Below, piece after piece: positions 11,428-23,435 of a stretch of 64,000 nucleotides of DNA. The stretch covers positions 14,110,269 through 14,174,268 of the forward strand of contig CM034127.1 in NCBI GenBank assembly GCA_019914995.1, in the 5' to 3' direction. The notes beneath the pieces were generated by a model, which saw only the letters and a list, made by a program, of their open reading frames with translations, did not search any database and was not told where the DNA came from. Source of the stretch: Acanthochlamys bracteata. Taxonomy: Eukaryota; Streptophyta; Magnoliopsida; Pandanales; Velloziaceae. Positions within the stretch are counted from its first letter, which is position 1; each line of letters opens with the position of its first letter. A program made the translations under genes and the position numbers.

Positions 11428-11934
11428 GAAATGAAATGCAATTCAACAGTCCTAACATAAAGCTTTGTAAGAATTATAAACGACAACTGTGTAATGATTC
11501 CTGTAGATAGATACGCTCATGAAATACTTTAGATTGCTTCTAATTCCATTTATCGAAATCCAATTTCAAGCTCGAAATGAGCTCAACAAGATTAATGCAG
11601 CTAAACAAAGAGTAGAAAATGAGCCAGATAAACAAAAGACATGCAGTCCTTGGCTTATTGAACTACAACTACAAATTTCCAATTGCTCAAAGAGAAAACC
11701 TAGTCAAAGAAATGTTAACAAATCAAATACAACATGTTCACAATTCAATTTCATTTTAATTTCTCCAGGCAGCAAAACTAGAACACATAAACATACATTC
11801 GATCAAACAACCAAACAGAAACAAAAACGCATTTCGAAATTCCGGTCTTCATATCAATCCTTAGCTATCCACATTCCAATCAATCTCAAATCAGTAATAA
11901 AATGAATATCAGAGAAGAAGAATTTGCATTACAC
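11428..11934 (-). other. Probable 5'UTR intron of the WIT-type gene
   Basis: On the minus strand, a donor GA|GTGTAATGC lies at 11934 and an acceptor TTTCATTTCAG ends at 11428, 21 nt before the ATG. The intron is AT-rich. The upstream noncoding exon would start somewhere below about 12110. Inferred from splice signals only. Confidence 0.6.
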
Positions 11935-12209
11935 TCGGGAATCGTGGAGATGAACGAATTCAAATCTCCGGCGATCTCAAATCCAGCGGTGTTGATTCAT
12001 CGATGGAAATAGAAGTCGGGAGAAACCGATCGGTTAATTACAGATGTAGGGAAAGGAGAGGAAAGATGATGTGTGCGCAAGCGAGCCAGCCAGGTCATCA
12101 CTTACAGTTCGAGATGTTTTTTGCATAATCGGACACATACGAACATATATATCTCAAGAAAGACGTAAAGCCCATTTAAAGTTTCAAAATATTACATATT
12201 TTCCACTTA

Positions 12210-12417
12210 GGGTGTGTTTAACTAGTCGTGAATTCATTTTTTTAAAATAATTTAAAATTTAAAATTAAACTTTCTAGAAATAAAAAAATTTTATAGTTTT
12301 TATTAAATTAAAATTTGAAGATAATTTTTTAATAAAAATATTTATATTAAATATGATAATTATTTATATTAAAATAAATTAAAAAAATAAAATTTTGTGT
12401 AGTGAATAAACACGTCC
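12210..12417. mobile_element. Tourist-like (PIF/Harbinger) MITE, 208 bp
   Basis: The ends are inverted: GGGTGTGTTTA at the left and GGACGTGTTTA read from the right. They are flanked on both sides by TTA (12207-12209 and 12418-12420), the 3-bp target duplication typical of PIF/Harbinger elements. The interior is almost pure A/T and non-coding. Confidence 0.8.
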
Positions 12418-12597
12418 TTAGTAGACATTTTATAACTATTTATTTACCAAAAAATATGTATCTATATAGTTTCTGAATATTTAGGAATTTTGTCACTGAT
12501 TATACGGTTACACATACTTGTATACAAAATATACCTGTTTTTCTTTAAATAAATTTTTTATTTTCCAAATAATAAGCCTGTTAGAAAACAAATCTTA

Positions 12598-12769
12598 GAG
12601 CGTTTAGTAGTACTTATAAAATAAAATTTTTTTAAAATAAAAAATATATTTATCTTTTTTAAATAAATTTATTATTTTTATTTTTAAAAAAATAATAAAA
12701 ATATATAATAAAAAATTTTCATTTCGTAAAATTTTTTTATATTTTTATAAACCGTGCCAAACGCAGACC
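12598..12769. mobile_element. AT-rich MITE-like inverted-repeat element
   Basis: The left end reads GAGCGTTTAGTAGTACTTAT and the right end, read inward, is GTCTGCGTTTGGCACGGTTT. The interior is made of TTTTAAAAT-like blocks. The flanks are TTA on the left and TAA on the right, so the duplication is not perfect. The same end types recur at 19664, 21505, 23078 and 54883. Confidence 0.55.
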
Positions 12770-13454
12770 TAATGAGACGCTGAAAAGACTGTTTAGAAAC
12801 GGAGCTCAACCAAACGCCACAATGCCCTTATGCTAGTCACTGATAAATATAGTATAATGAAATGCCTTGATGAACCCAAACAAACAAAAGCAATAGGAAA
12901 AATAGTTACAGCGCGTTTTAGTTCTCCACAAATTTCATTTTTTTTTCTCTCTAATTAACACATTTCGAAACTTACTTATAAATACAATTAAACACAAAAT
13001 ATTATTTTCGAATTATTTTTAAATTCAATCAAATACAATAATTCAACTTAGTTTTCAAACCCACTTTTATAAAAATTCACAATTTAAAAACTCATCTTCT
13101 ATAAATTCACTTCGTTATAACCAACCGAACCATTAAGAAAATACAAATATAAACAAATGGGTGAATAATATAAGCCCCAAATGATGTAAATAATAAATTA
13201 GTAGATAATTGCTGTTTGAGCGAACAGAATTAACAGACTCCCTTCTAATTAAACCTACTAATAACTCAATCTTTACATGCCTGCATATTCTAACTAAATA
13301 AACATATCTCCTACTTCCAAGCTACTTAATGATCCAAGAAAGAATAAAGCCCTTAATTACATCGCAATCGCTATTTTAACCCCACTATGTACATATAAAC
13401 CTAATATTTTTTCTTTGAGAATTCATATGGACCTAATTACTTAAACTTAACAAC

Positions 13455-15940
13455 CTAAATCTTCAGTTCTCCGTCACACATGTAGTAGTCTTCATGCCCA
13501 AGGTCCATCGGGAAACCATAAGAATCTCCGCACTTGTACCCAGTGCTGTCCACTTCTCGAGGAAAGTCCAAGAAACTGCTGTAGTTGAACAGTGGCAAGT
13601 TGTTTGAGAATGAACTGTTGCAGCTAACTAGGTCCTCTTGTTGTTGTTGTTGTTGTTCTTGGTTTTGGTGGTGTTGTTGAACAGCACCAGCAGCAGCAGT
13701 TGATGAGTTTGCGAACGGAGAACTCATTTGTTGCTGATCATTAAAGTAGTAATCTTCAGGTATCTGATGGAATGCAGGCTGGTTATTGGAAAGTGAATGA
13801 TCATGAGCTGTTAAGTGGTATGCAGGTGGGTCTTGTTGATCACTTCCCATGCTGTTAAACATTGTTTCGCTTTTTCCCTTGTTGAACACCCTGCACAGCA
13901 CCCAGTCCTCCTATTACAAATCAGAACAAGCTCATATCAGACACTGTGATATATAAATAATGATGTTTATCAGAAGATCAAACTTAGCATCTATTAAGGG
14001 ATCACTGAACTTAATTCCTAAACATCTCAAACTAGCAACTTAAGATTGTCAGCTCATTCTAATGCTGAAATCCAGGTGATCACCCAGAAACAGTCTCGAG
14101 AGCTGTATGTCCCGATTAAGCTACCTAGCTGGTTTAAGAAGAAAAGCATTCATAGAACACAATTTTCACAACAGATTCATTGTCTGAAGAATTTGTTTTC
14201 AAAAGTGAGTCAAACTATATTCAGTAAATTTGACTTCCTCACAGATTATTTCTGGATATCGAGCACTATTTATACTTTTGCTGGCTACAAGTCCAAGACC
14301 GTTGAACAATTAACTTCTGTAATTATGCAATTTCTCGTAAGATACGTTTGAGAAAGTATGCCTAGATCCAGAAGAAAGTTAAGTTTAAAGGGAAGAAATA
14401 ATACCTTAGGAAGCGAATGCGGAGACTCTAGCCTGAACTCATGCATCACCCAACTTGATTTTACTCCGTTCGGAGCTCTACCACGGTAGAAGACTAAAGT
14501 TTTCCTCATGCCAACTAGGGAGCGTGTCAGAGGATCGTAGATGATCCTATCTTTCCCAGTAGCTTTCCAGTACCCAGTCTTTGTAGCTCGGTTTGTACGT
14601 GAACCAGTAGCGTATTTCCTATCACGGAAGCTGAAGAAATACCATTCATTGGCACTGAGCTTGGCTATCTCTGAGACACAGACAAAACAAAAGAAAAAGG
14701 AATATGCCATCAAACTCTTTTTTATGAATAATAATTTGAATCGAACATTATTAATGAATTGCTGTTTTCATGTGATTATGGAATAAATTAATTGCTGATA
14801 CAAATATTTTAGAGATTCTATTAATCATGTGATGCCTACTTAACAGATTGTTTGGATTTTTATGGGAGATAATGACAAAATCTTGATTTACTTACTTTTT
14901 AAGCAACCAATGAATTAATCTAGCTGTAGTCTCTTCATAGGACAAATAAATCCCATAATTAAGCAACTTGTGACTAAAGTTCAGTTAACATAAAAGATTC
15001 TTGTTTGCATCTCTATGAAATCTCATTATCATTTGATATCAAGCCATAATCATGCTAAAGAGAAAATGTTGAAACCTGCAAATGATCAAATACATGTTTT
15101 TGTGCTGATATACATAAAAGATAACATTTTTGTGCTGATACAAAGAATGAATAGCATACACTCTACCAATTTATTCATCGAACTGTTTCTTCAACTAACC
15201 AAAGCAGTTCTGCTGTGAAAATGTCCGCATCACAGTCTAAACACTCGCGTGCATCATAATACAACTAACAACCAAACAAATTAATTAGTGTGTAACAAGT
15301 TACATCAATCCTCTCGAACCGCAGAGTAATAGGAATCTTAAAGCTAGCATCTCTTTTAAGTCTTAATAAGCTCAAACAAAGTTCATTTTGGGGTTCAAGC
15401 AACATATCTTCTCTCCTGTGGATGATTTGATCAAAAAGGAAACGTATCATGGTTATCTAGGGTTTCCTGTTGAGTTTCAAGTATATGCAGCATCTGGATG
15501 TTGGGAAGGATGAGAAGCTAGCAAATAACGAAGAAGAACGGTATCAGTGATGTAACTTTCTCTTATATGACTAAATCATGACCTCTGTAACTGCGTAAGA
15601 AAGTAAGTGAAGATATGCAAAACACATATGCCATGCAAGGATAACAGGGAAGAACCTGTTTAGTTACTAAATAAGAACTGTATGGTAATTCCAAATTTTC
15701 GGTGAGGCAAGTCTTGAGATCATCCCATTGAAATACTTAAAAGCAAAAAGCTAGAAGAGATGATTGAATACCTGGAAGCTCCCAGGGTTCTCTAGTGTGC
15801 AGATCTACTTCCACCAAAGTTCCCTCAGAAACTCTCTCATTGGCCACCTTCTTGGTGAGATAATGGCAGACCAGTTCTTCATCACTAGGGTAGAACCTGA
15901 AACCTGGTGGTAACTTTGACTCTATATCCCTCAATCCCAT
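13455..15940 (-). CDS. NAC-domain transcription factor
   Basis: Three exons (15940-15772, 14670-14405, 13910-13455) give 296 aa with the canonical NAC intron positions. The N-terminal NAC domain (about residues 8-155) shows all five subdomains: [55 protein letters not shown] and [13 protein letters not shown], ending HEFRLE...EDWVLCRVF. The C-terminal region is Ser/Asn/Gln-rich with a [10 protein letters not shown] tract and an aromatic/acidic end, as expected of an activation region. The [13 protein letters not shown] start and the domain wording resemble the NAC021/022-NAC1 side of the family. The exact subgroup is uncertain and I see no miR164-like site. It binds DNA in the nucleus. The ATG at 15940 follows a TATA box near 16075. 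Confidence 0.95.
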
Positions 15941-16074
15941 TTGATCTTCAATAAACAACCAAAGAAGAAGAAAATTGAAGTATGAACAAATGGAGGAGAG
16001 GAAGTTATACTAAATGGAAACCCTCAAAAAGATTGATGTATGTTTATACCAGGTAGCTAGAGCTTTTTGTTTCC

Positions 16075-16085
16075 TATATATATAA
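16075..16085 (-). promoter_or_regulatory. TATA box of the NAC gene
   Basis: The minus strand reads CTTATATATATAGG, about 135 bp upstream of the NAC ATG at 15940. Spacing fits a TATA box with a leader of roughly 100 nt. The transcription start was not determined. Confidence 0.6.
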
Positions 16086-17749
16086 GAAGTGTTGGTACAT
16101 CTAACGGTTGGGTGCCTCTGAGTGTATAACACTGCTTCCAAATCTTTGAAGCTTTATCCTTAGCATCCACGGCGTGTCTGGTAGTCACAATCACGATATC
16201 GCAATCTCAGGGAAGATGCTAGGATTTGTCATGCTTGTGTTACAAGAAGAAGGGAAGGCCCAAGGTCACCAAGTATCATCCAATATGAGAAGAAAAAAAA
16301 AAAAATTGAGGACCCATTTGATATGCCAAATAATTATCTCATACAGGCCAACTTAATTATATGGAATTTTAGGTTGTTAAACAGTTTAATCACTCGTATG
16401 TTTGTAATTAACTCTTCTTACTATATTAATATGGAATGAATATTATTCTTTTTGTAGGTCCAAGTCCAACCAACATTCACATGCCAAGTTAGCATTGGAT
16501 TAGATAGATAATATGACATAATAGAAAGATTCAGAAAGCGTATAATATGATAACTTCATTAATTTATTTTATTACATAAACAATCAGGAAAAAAACTATA
16601 GACGTACCTGTTATGTATAACAATCTCTCTACAGTTGGTTCTTTTTTCCTTCTTCTATTGGTTGTTCTGGGTTGGTATTGCTGTTGATGGGAAGCTTTGG
16701 AGAAAACCCAACTTTGAAAATGCCCTTCAGATTATGACAAAAATTAAACAAATACAGCGGTTCAATTACGGTGAGCAAACAACGCTGATCTTATAACAGT
16801 GTCCTAAGGAGGAAAATTAACCTTGGATAAATAGAAATAATACTGCAACAGTAATGTAGTTGTGATTCAGATATGTGTATAATACTCTTTGGTTTCCTTG
16901 CATACAAAGGCAGAGGCGATTATTTATGTGGAGAGAATTAATCAGTCTGTCATTTTGCAAATGAATAATCTTAACATACAAGTTATATAAAGATGGCAAT
17001 CTTTAATTTGATAGTGTCAAGAATGAACAAGACTAGTTTAGCATAAAAATATGAAGCTTAAGCTTCTACAATAGTGAGTTACACGAATGAATGCCCAAGA
17101 CAACCTTAAGTTCGATATCTCGGGCCATGAATATTAACCATATTTTTCATGTTCATTGACAAGGGCATGGAACTCATGCCTGTACGAAATTTGGATCAGC
17201 AAAGTATTCAGAAACTGAAACGAGAAATAAGTGCGTGATGTAGAGAATTGTATTTAATAATTTATTTTTTTTATTGATATGAATACATATATATACATTT
17301 AAAGTTTTTAAAAATTAAATATTTTAAATCAAGCCAAATCAAATCATTCTAAATAAAATAAAATTTAATATTTTTAAATTAAAATTTTCTAATTTAAACA
17401 CTTCAAATATAAAAAAGGATCAAATATTCTTATCACATAGGAACTGACTTGTTGGACTATAAACTATAGGCAAGTATATGGCTCATAAGATTCATATGCA
17501 ACAGCCGCATTAACAGAGTTTCCATCGCATACAAAAAGATGACGAGGACATCAGTAGAAGGGTGTTTTTGTCATTTCTATGCATAATTTTCTAATCTGTA
17601 GGCGTCTTCAATTTATACGAACGAATCATAAAAACTCAAAAAAATCAGGAACTCATGATTTGTTTGCAAACTATATTTGGCATTGGATTGAATCACTTAG
17701 AATCTATTAGAAAAAAGAAATCTAGATAATTATTAGAGCTCCATGATTG

Positions 17750-18330
17750 GTGAAACCCTTGTTTCGAAAGCAACGTCTTGCCTTTGTAGAAAGAGTGACG
17801 GCTCCGTTCTCTGCTTTCCTCCTGCAATTGCTCTACAATTGACTCCCTGAAAGCTTTGTGCTCCTCTCTCCCTCTCTTAAGTCCAAACTAATAAGCAGCA
17901 GATTCAGCAATTTGACCCCACGCGCTAAGTGATTGCACGACACCTGCCACCCTCTTGGAATAACTTCTGCATAACAACTTAGTTCTGCATTATCCAAATC
18001 AACACAATGACAAGTGCCATTGTATGAAGTAAAAGAATCTTTACAAAGAAGATTGGGACTGGAAAAATTTTGAGCTCACCAGGATAGGCTGTTGCCGATT
18101 CTTGAATGATACAATCAATGTTCATGATCTCTTTTCTGGGCCCCGCCCATGCAAGGTTGTAGAACTAATGTCCATGAAAATCTTGGACATGAGAATAATT
18201 ATTTTTGTTAACATGGTGCATAAAACACCTTATTACTCAAGCCATTCTCAGGAAAAACTGCTCACCAGATGTAGGTCTGAATGTGCCATTATCAAGTATC
18301 AACTACTAAATGAAATCAGCTCCATAGATC
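17750..18330 (-). pseudogene. Unidentified coding-like remnant
   Basis: On the minus strand several short stretches look like coding sequence joined by plausible splice signals. Seen from high to low coordinate: DNGTFRPTSGEQFFLRMA; then FYNLAWAGPRKEIMNIDC before a possible donor near 18080; then RVAGVVQSLSAWGQIAESAA; a TAG stop; then KRGREEHKAFRESIVEQLQE. No continuous reading frame links them. I do not recognise the family. It may be a decayed gene or chance; the run of sensible residues in three consecutive stretches favours decay. Confidence 0.3.
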
Positions 18331-19663
18331 GTATGCCACTTGTCCAGTTATAATTATAACCTGCCACCAATAGCACCACTAGCAGATATTTGCTTCCTGC
18401 ACCAGTTCTTGCCCAATCAAGATTCAGATAATTCATGAGACAGTAAAAGAAGTTTTGAAGTCATCAGCAATTTCCATTCAAATATAAAGAAGACATATTT
18501 AATAAGAATTGCAGAAGATATATGAGACTCAAAATCTCAAAAAACTTTGAGCTTTTAGAAGCAAACAAGGTGAGCACTACTTGATGTTCACCCACTATTT
18601 TACTCCACCTGAGATATGACTGACGGGCTAAAAGCAAGTACACACTTTTTAATCCTTTTAGATAATTCAAAACGCTTCTCAAAATCCAAACCATATCCAT
18701 TGATTGGGTTGCCAATGGCCCGATAGCATGACGTTGTTTTAATTAATTCATTTCCTAACATTATCCATCCAATAAATCCTCTGGGGATGGATGCATGCAT
18801 AACATAATAGGATATTCTCAGAACTTGCATTAAAAATCAACATGCTATGCTCGTGATATCTTTATTGTCTCGGATTAAGCAACACAATAACGAAACTTTT
18901 GAAAAATAAGAATATGGAGTTCAAAATAAGCCAAAAAATTAACATGTTCCTCTTTCTAATTGGACAGATGCGCGACATAGGTTATTGTATTATAGATACG
19001 TTACTTCTTGATGAGCTGTAATTCTAAGGCTACACACTTTAAGATTCTTGAAAATATTTCGCAACTCAAATCTTATCTTATAGTAGTACCAAATGATAAG
19101 TTTCTTACAATAATTGGCGTCATTTCTCTCAAAGATTGACAAAAATATCAGGACCATCAATCATTGTTAATTAGATTTGAGATGCTCGAGATGTTGTCCG
19201 GATGCCAGTGAATGTATTGGCAGTATGCGGTCTTCTAAATAACCATTTGATAAGTACTATTAAATTTGACATATGAAATCTCCATTTAGAAATTATAAAA
19301 GCAAATTTATGCCCTTCAACTTCTGATTAAGTTGAAATATCACAATAGATGAAACTATAAGGCAAGTAATTTAGAGATTTACTTGTGCTTAAGAGATTTA
19401 CATGGCTGCATTTATTTAAGGTTGGACTTAGTATTTGAGTTACCAATTAACAATTACTATATAGATAATTCCTAAGTGAGATAAGGAAGTCATTGGTTGG
19501 TAAGCAACAACTTGCTGCCTTGACTTAGGTGTTAACCAGGTTTCAACACTGACACTAGGCGATTTTGCGAAGTGTTGGAGGCCAGGTCAGATAGTGGTTG
19601 GCAATGGTCGACGTTGGGTGGAACGCCCCAAAGCGTGAAGCAGCAAATCCCCTCAAACGTGAT

Positions 19664-19880
19664 GGGCGTTTAACAGTACTTTTAAAATAAAATTTTTTTA
19701 AAATAAAAAACATTTTTATTTTTTTAATTTTAAAAATATAATAAAAATATATAATAAAAAATTTATTATATAAAATTTTTTTATATTTTTTAAATTATAA
19801 AATAATTTTTTAAAATATTTTAAAAATATATAATTAAAAAATTAAAAATTATTTTTAAGATAAACTAAACCAAACAGTCG
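19664..19880. mobile_element. AT-rich MITE-like inverted-repeat element
   Basis: The left end is GGGCGTTTAACAGTACTTTT and the right end, read inward, is GACTGTTTGGTTTAG. The interior is AT-rich blocks shared with the element at 12598-12769. No clear target duplication is visible. Confidence 0.5.
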
Positions 19881-20190
19881 CAGGGAAAAGCCACTCTGGG
19901 CATCAAAGTGTTATAGTAAAATTGTAAGATATATATAGCCCATTGTCAATCCCATCATAACACTTAATTGAGGTGGGGGATCTTTGTTTCTACATCCAGC
20001 AACGCTGAAGGCAACTATTGTACTACTCTGTTAACTAATCAAGTACAATTAATAAAGGAAAGGGCCCTATTATAACTTGCCTTTATTCAAGAAGGAATAA
20101 TGCAAGCAAACTCTTCAGAAAACACCAAAACTATTTGTTGTCATTTTCCTTTAAGGCAGTTATTATACTTCAATCACGAAGTCATTATTA

Positions 20191-20449
20191 GGGCGTGTTT
20201 ACCAACACCCCTAAACTCCACTTTCTTTAAACTTAAATTTCACATAAATACTTATAAAAATTAAAATAAATTTTTTTATCAATATTTTTTTTTTAAATTC
20301 AAATTTAAAACTTACTAAAAATATATAATTAATATAAAATTTTATTTTTTATTAAATATTAAATATTTTTTATTTTATTTTTTAAATTTATTTCCTAAAA
20401 ACTCCACTTTCCTCAAAACTCTACTTCCACACCCTAGGTAAACACGCCC
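20191..20449. mobile_element. Tourist-like (PIF/Harbinger) MITE, 259 bp, intact ends
   Basis: It has perfect 13-bp terminal inverted repeats, GGGCGTGTTTACC, and exact TTA target duplications at 20188-20190 and 20450-20452. The interior is AT-rich without coding capacity. This is the clearest and probably youngest member of the family in the window. Confidence 0.92.
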
Positions 20450-21293
20450 TTAGTGTACTTGTTGCCATTAAGAAAATAAAACAACATAATTGTCATCTAT
20501 TTTGATCTTGTTTCTTTTGATGGATGTATTTACTGCGGGTGTTAACTGGAATATCATACTTTAGTTTCGCATATAGTTATAATTAGTATTACGTTTTCCA
20601 TAATAGCTTGATGAAATAGGAAAGCATTGTCTACAAGCATTGTTTCAGTGTGATTCTACATGATTCTTGTAAGAGAAACATGTTGAATGCACTAAAGAAA
20701 TATAAAAAACAAATGCATAATCCAATCAGTTCATTTTGTTCCCAGAAGTGAGTGATGGCGACTGAAAGAAAAAACAATGCAGTGTTCGTTACAACTGAAT
20801 ACGACCTTTTTGCCATAGTAACTTAAATTTAACTGGCTGACGGCTCAGCTGATGAAAATACTACTATCGAGATTTGAAGTCTCTGCTAACGCATTTCTAT
20901 GTATATTCAATTTAACACTTGTTCAGCTTTTTTTCATCCTTTTTTCCTATTTGCAGCAAAAACTCTTTAGAGTTTTAAAATTTTCGCGAATCTGAATTGG
21001 AGCGTCTTCTTTTAAAAATTTCAACCAACACCCTATGAGTTCGTATCTCTACGATTGAAACAGTAAGTAAAAACACAGCAGGCATAATACCTACGGTCGA
21101 AAAGTGTATACACCATCTTTACCAACGGGTAAAACAAATCAATGCATAATTAGAATGACATTCAACGTTAACGTAAAATTATAGTAATAAATTTTCTTAC
21201 TTAAAGAATAAAACTCACAAGGATTGGCTTCTATTCTCTGTGGGGGAATTTTGTCTAAAGTTTTCATTCCAAAAATATCCGCTAGGTGAAAAT

Positions 21294-21505
21294 CTCTGTT
21301 TGGAATTGCATTTCACTAACATAATTTTTTAATACATATTTTATAAATATTTAAAATATTTATAAAATATAAAAAAATTTTACATAATAAAATTTTTTAT
21401 TATATATTTTTATTTATTTTTTAAAATAAAAAAAATTATTTTAAAAATTAAAAATATTTTTTATTTTTAAAAATTTTATTTTATAAGAACTCCAACAAAC
21501 CCTCC
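21294..21505. mobile_element. AT-rich MITE-like element, reverse orientation
   Basis: The left end has CTGTTTGGAATTGC. The right end, read inward, has GGAGGGTTTGTTGGAGTTCT followed by TATAAAATAAAATTTT, the same sub-terminal block as the left end of the element at 12598. The orientation is therefore opposite. Confidence 0.5.
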
Positions 21506-22649
21506 AATATCTTCGTAAAATGCAACCCCGTACGATAACCGCGAGTTCTATTTGATCATAAAAGTAATCGTGCCTTCAAATTCTTATACAAGCTTTGGGC
21601 TAACCCAAGGACCGTAATGGGCCGTAAGCTTCGTCTCTAGGAACCTTTGGCCATTGGATAAGGCTTTATTATAATATCTCGCGCATTACCGTAACCTTAA
21701 AGCATTACATGGATGATATTCATATTAAAATCACATCAACGTTTAATTTAGTTAATCACAATTTAGGAGATATTTAAGATTGCTTAAAATGTAAAATTTT
21801 GGAAAACTATTTTTTCTTAAATAATAAAAAATAAACATATATTTTTAAATTAAAAAAATATATATTCAGTTGCGTAAAAGTGTTACTCATTTTTTTTAAT
21901 AAAAAAATGTTAAACGTCATACAAAACTTTTTTTAGCTTGAAAATTTAAAAAATAAAGTTAATTATTAGAAGCAATTACAACTCTTAATTTTATACTTTC
22001 AAAGACGTAAGAAGACACAAATACAAATTAGTCAATATTTGAACTATTTTGTTGAAAAATCAAGCTATCTAAATGGTTAACAAATATATTCACTGTGTGA
22101 ATATTTGAGGAGAGCTTATTTTCTCCTTATCATTATTTTATATTTTTTAATAAAATTTATAAAATATTTAATTTTTTTAAATTTAGAAAGTATAAAAAGT
22201 TATATGTCACAAAATTGTATTCATTAATTACTATTATTATTTTTAATAACAAATATAGATTATAGAGCCTATTAATTTTTTTTATAAAAATGAGGTTTTT
22301 TAATAAGCACTTTTTAATTAGCACTATCAAATATCCGCATATCAAATTATCAATACTACATGTTAATCTAAAATTTCAACGCAATAGATTTCTTGAAAAT
22401 AATAAATGTTTGTGAAATTATCAAAATCATCAAAAACTAAAAGTTTCATAATTATTATATATATTAATCAATTAAATAATGTAGTTTTTCTTTAATCTGA
22501 TACATGTGAAAGAAAAGTATTTTAAATTGAAGAAATGAATTTATTTATATATTCTAGCAACAAAAAAATTCGCTAAAAGAATAAGTTATTGTTATTTCAC
22601 TTTTGTTAGAAATATATTTTTATATGATCATTATAATTACACAGATTAA

Positions 22650-22875
22650 GGCGCGTTTGGCAACGCACGTTATAAATTTTTTAAAAAAATTTATTTGAAT
22701 ATTTTTAATAATTTGTTTATAAAATTTAATTAAAAATATAAATTATAATATATAATAAATTATTATTATTTATTTTATTTACAAAATAAGAATAATAAGA
22801 TTTATTTATTAAATATGAAATAATATTATTTTCGTTTTAAATATTTTTTTTGAAAGAACTGCCAAAACACACTTC
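22650..22875. mobile_element. Tourist-like MITE, 226 bp
   Basis: It is flanked by TAA on both sides (22647-22649 and 22876-22878). The left end is GGCGCGTTTGGCA and the right end, read inward, is GAAGTGTGTTTTGGCA. These are imperfect inverted repeats ending in TTTGGCA. The interior is AT-rich. Confidence 0.7.
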
Positions 22876-22879
22876 TAAA

Positions 22880-23078
22880 GTGTTTGCGTAGCACTTTTGT
22901 ATGGTTTAAATTATCAAAAAAGTTATTTTTTTAATTTTTTAATATATATTTTATAGATATTTAAAAAATTTAAAAAATATAAAAAATTTACCTAGTAAAA
23001 AATTTTTATATTTTATTTTAAAACTTATTTTTCAAAAAAAAATTTTTTATTTAAAAAATAAACTATCAAACGCTTTCT
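22880..23078. mobile_element. AT-rich MITE-like element next to the MOS14 promoter
   Basis: It starts TGTTTGCGTAGCAC and ends, read inward, with AAGCGTTTGATAGTTTATTT. It abuts the element at 22650-22875, and its interior shares the TATAAAAAATTT-like blocks of the other members. It lies about 100 bp from the MOS14 CT-rich leader. Confidence 0.5.
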
Positions 23079-23435
23079 TACGGCGGTGTCCGCCCAGTAA
23101 GTATAAGCTTACTATTATTAAATCCAAGCTCGGCCCGCTATCTCCTTTTCGAACCCAACCCAAGCATCACTGTTTTTCTCTATTATCTCTCTCTCTCTCT
23201 TCTACTTCGCTTTCTTTCTCCGCTTCCATCTTTCGCTGGTTTCAAACTTACGATCTCTCTCCCTTAAGCTTCCAAGCGGGAAACAATTTATCCACAGATC
23301 GATAAACCCTAGCTCGAGGTTTAATCAATTCTTTGAGTCGTAATCAAGAATTTCTTGTTATTGTGCTTGTTTTCTTCTTTTGGAACTTTTCGAATTCTTC
23401 TTGGAGGTCTGTGCGGTTTATTCGATTTGGTCGAG

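Larger units (their letters stand above)
11936..13454. other. Intergenic: WIT leader/promoter, MITEs, NAC 3' flank
   Basis: No gene is seen. A TATA-like atatatat lies near 12145, in position to serve the minus-strand WIT-type gene. The region carries a clear Tourist-like MITE (12210-12417) and a related AT-rich element (12598-12769). Another AT-rich stretch with gcgcgtttt-like and aaccaaccgaacc-like ends spans about 12911-13130. Confidence 0.55.
15941..23435. other. 7.5-kb stretch without an intact gene
   Basis: No intact gene is supported. It holds the NAC promoter (to about 16150), scattered AT-rich tracts, a coding-like minus-strand remnant (about 17750-18330), a complete Tourist-like MITE (20191-20449), several related elements between 19664 and 23078, and the MOS14 promoter and leader (about 23080-23435), which has a CT-rich tract at 23180-23222. 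Confidence 0.6.

Noticed and set aside
11519..11905. Plus-strand open frame of 128 codons in the WIT leader intron
   Set aside because: It lies opposite an intron with clear splice ends, is Lys/Asn/Gln-rich as expected from AT-rich DNA, and has no domain.
13650..13680. Poly-Gln tract in the NAC protein as a sign of a repeat-expansion defect
   Set aside because: Short mixed Gln/His/Asn tracts are normal in NAC C-terminal regions, and the frame continues to a normal stop.
16290..16305. Poly-A run as evidence of a retroposon insertion
   Set aside because: There is no target duplication, no SINE-type Pol III boxes upstream and no processed-gene sequence.
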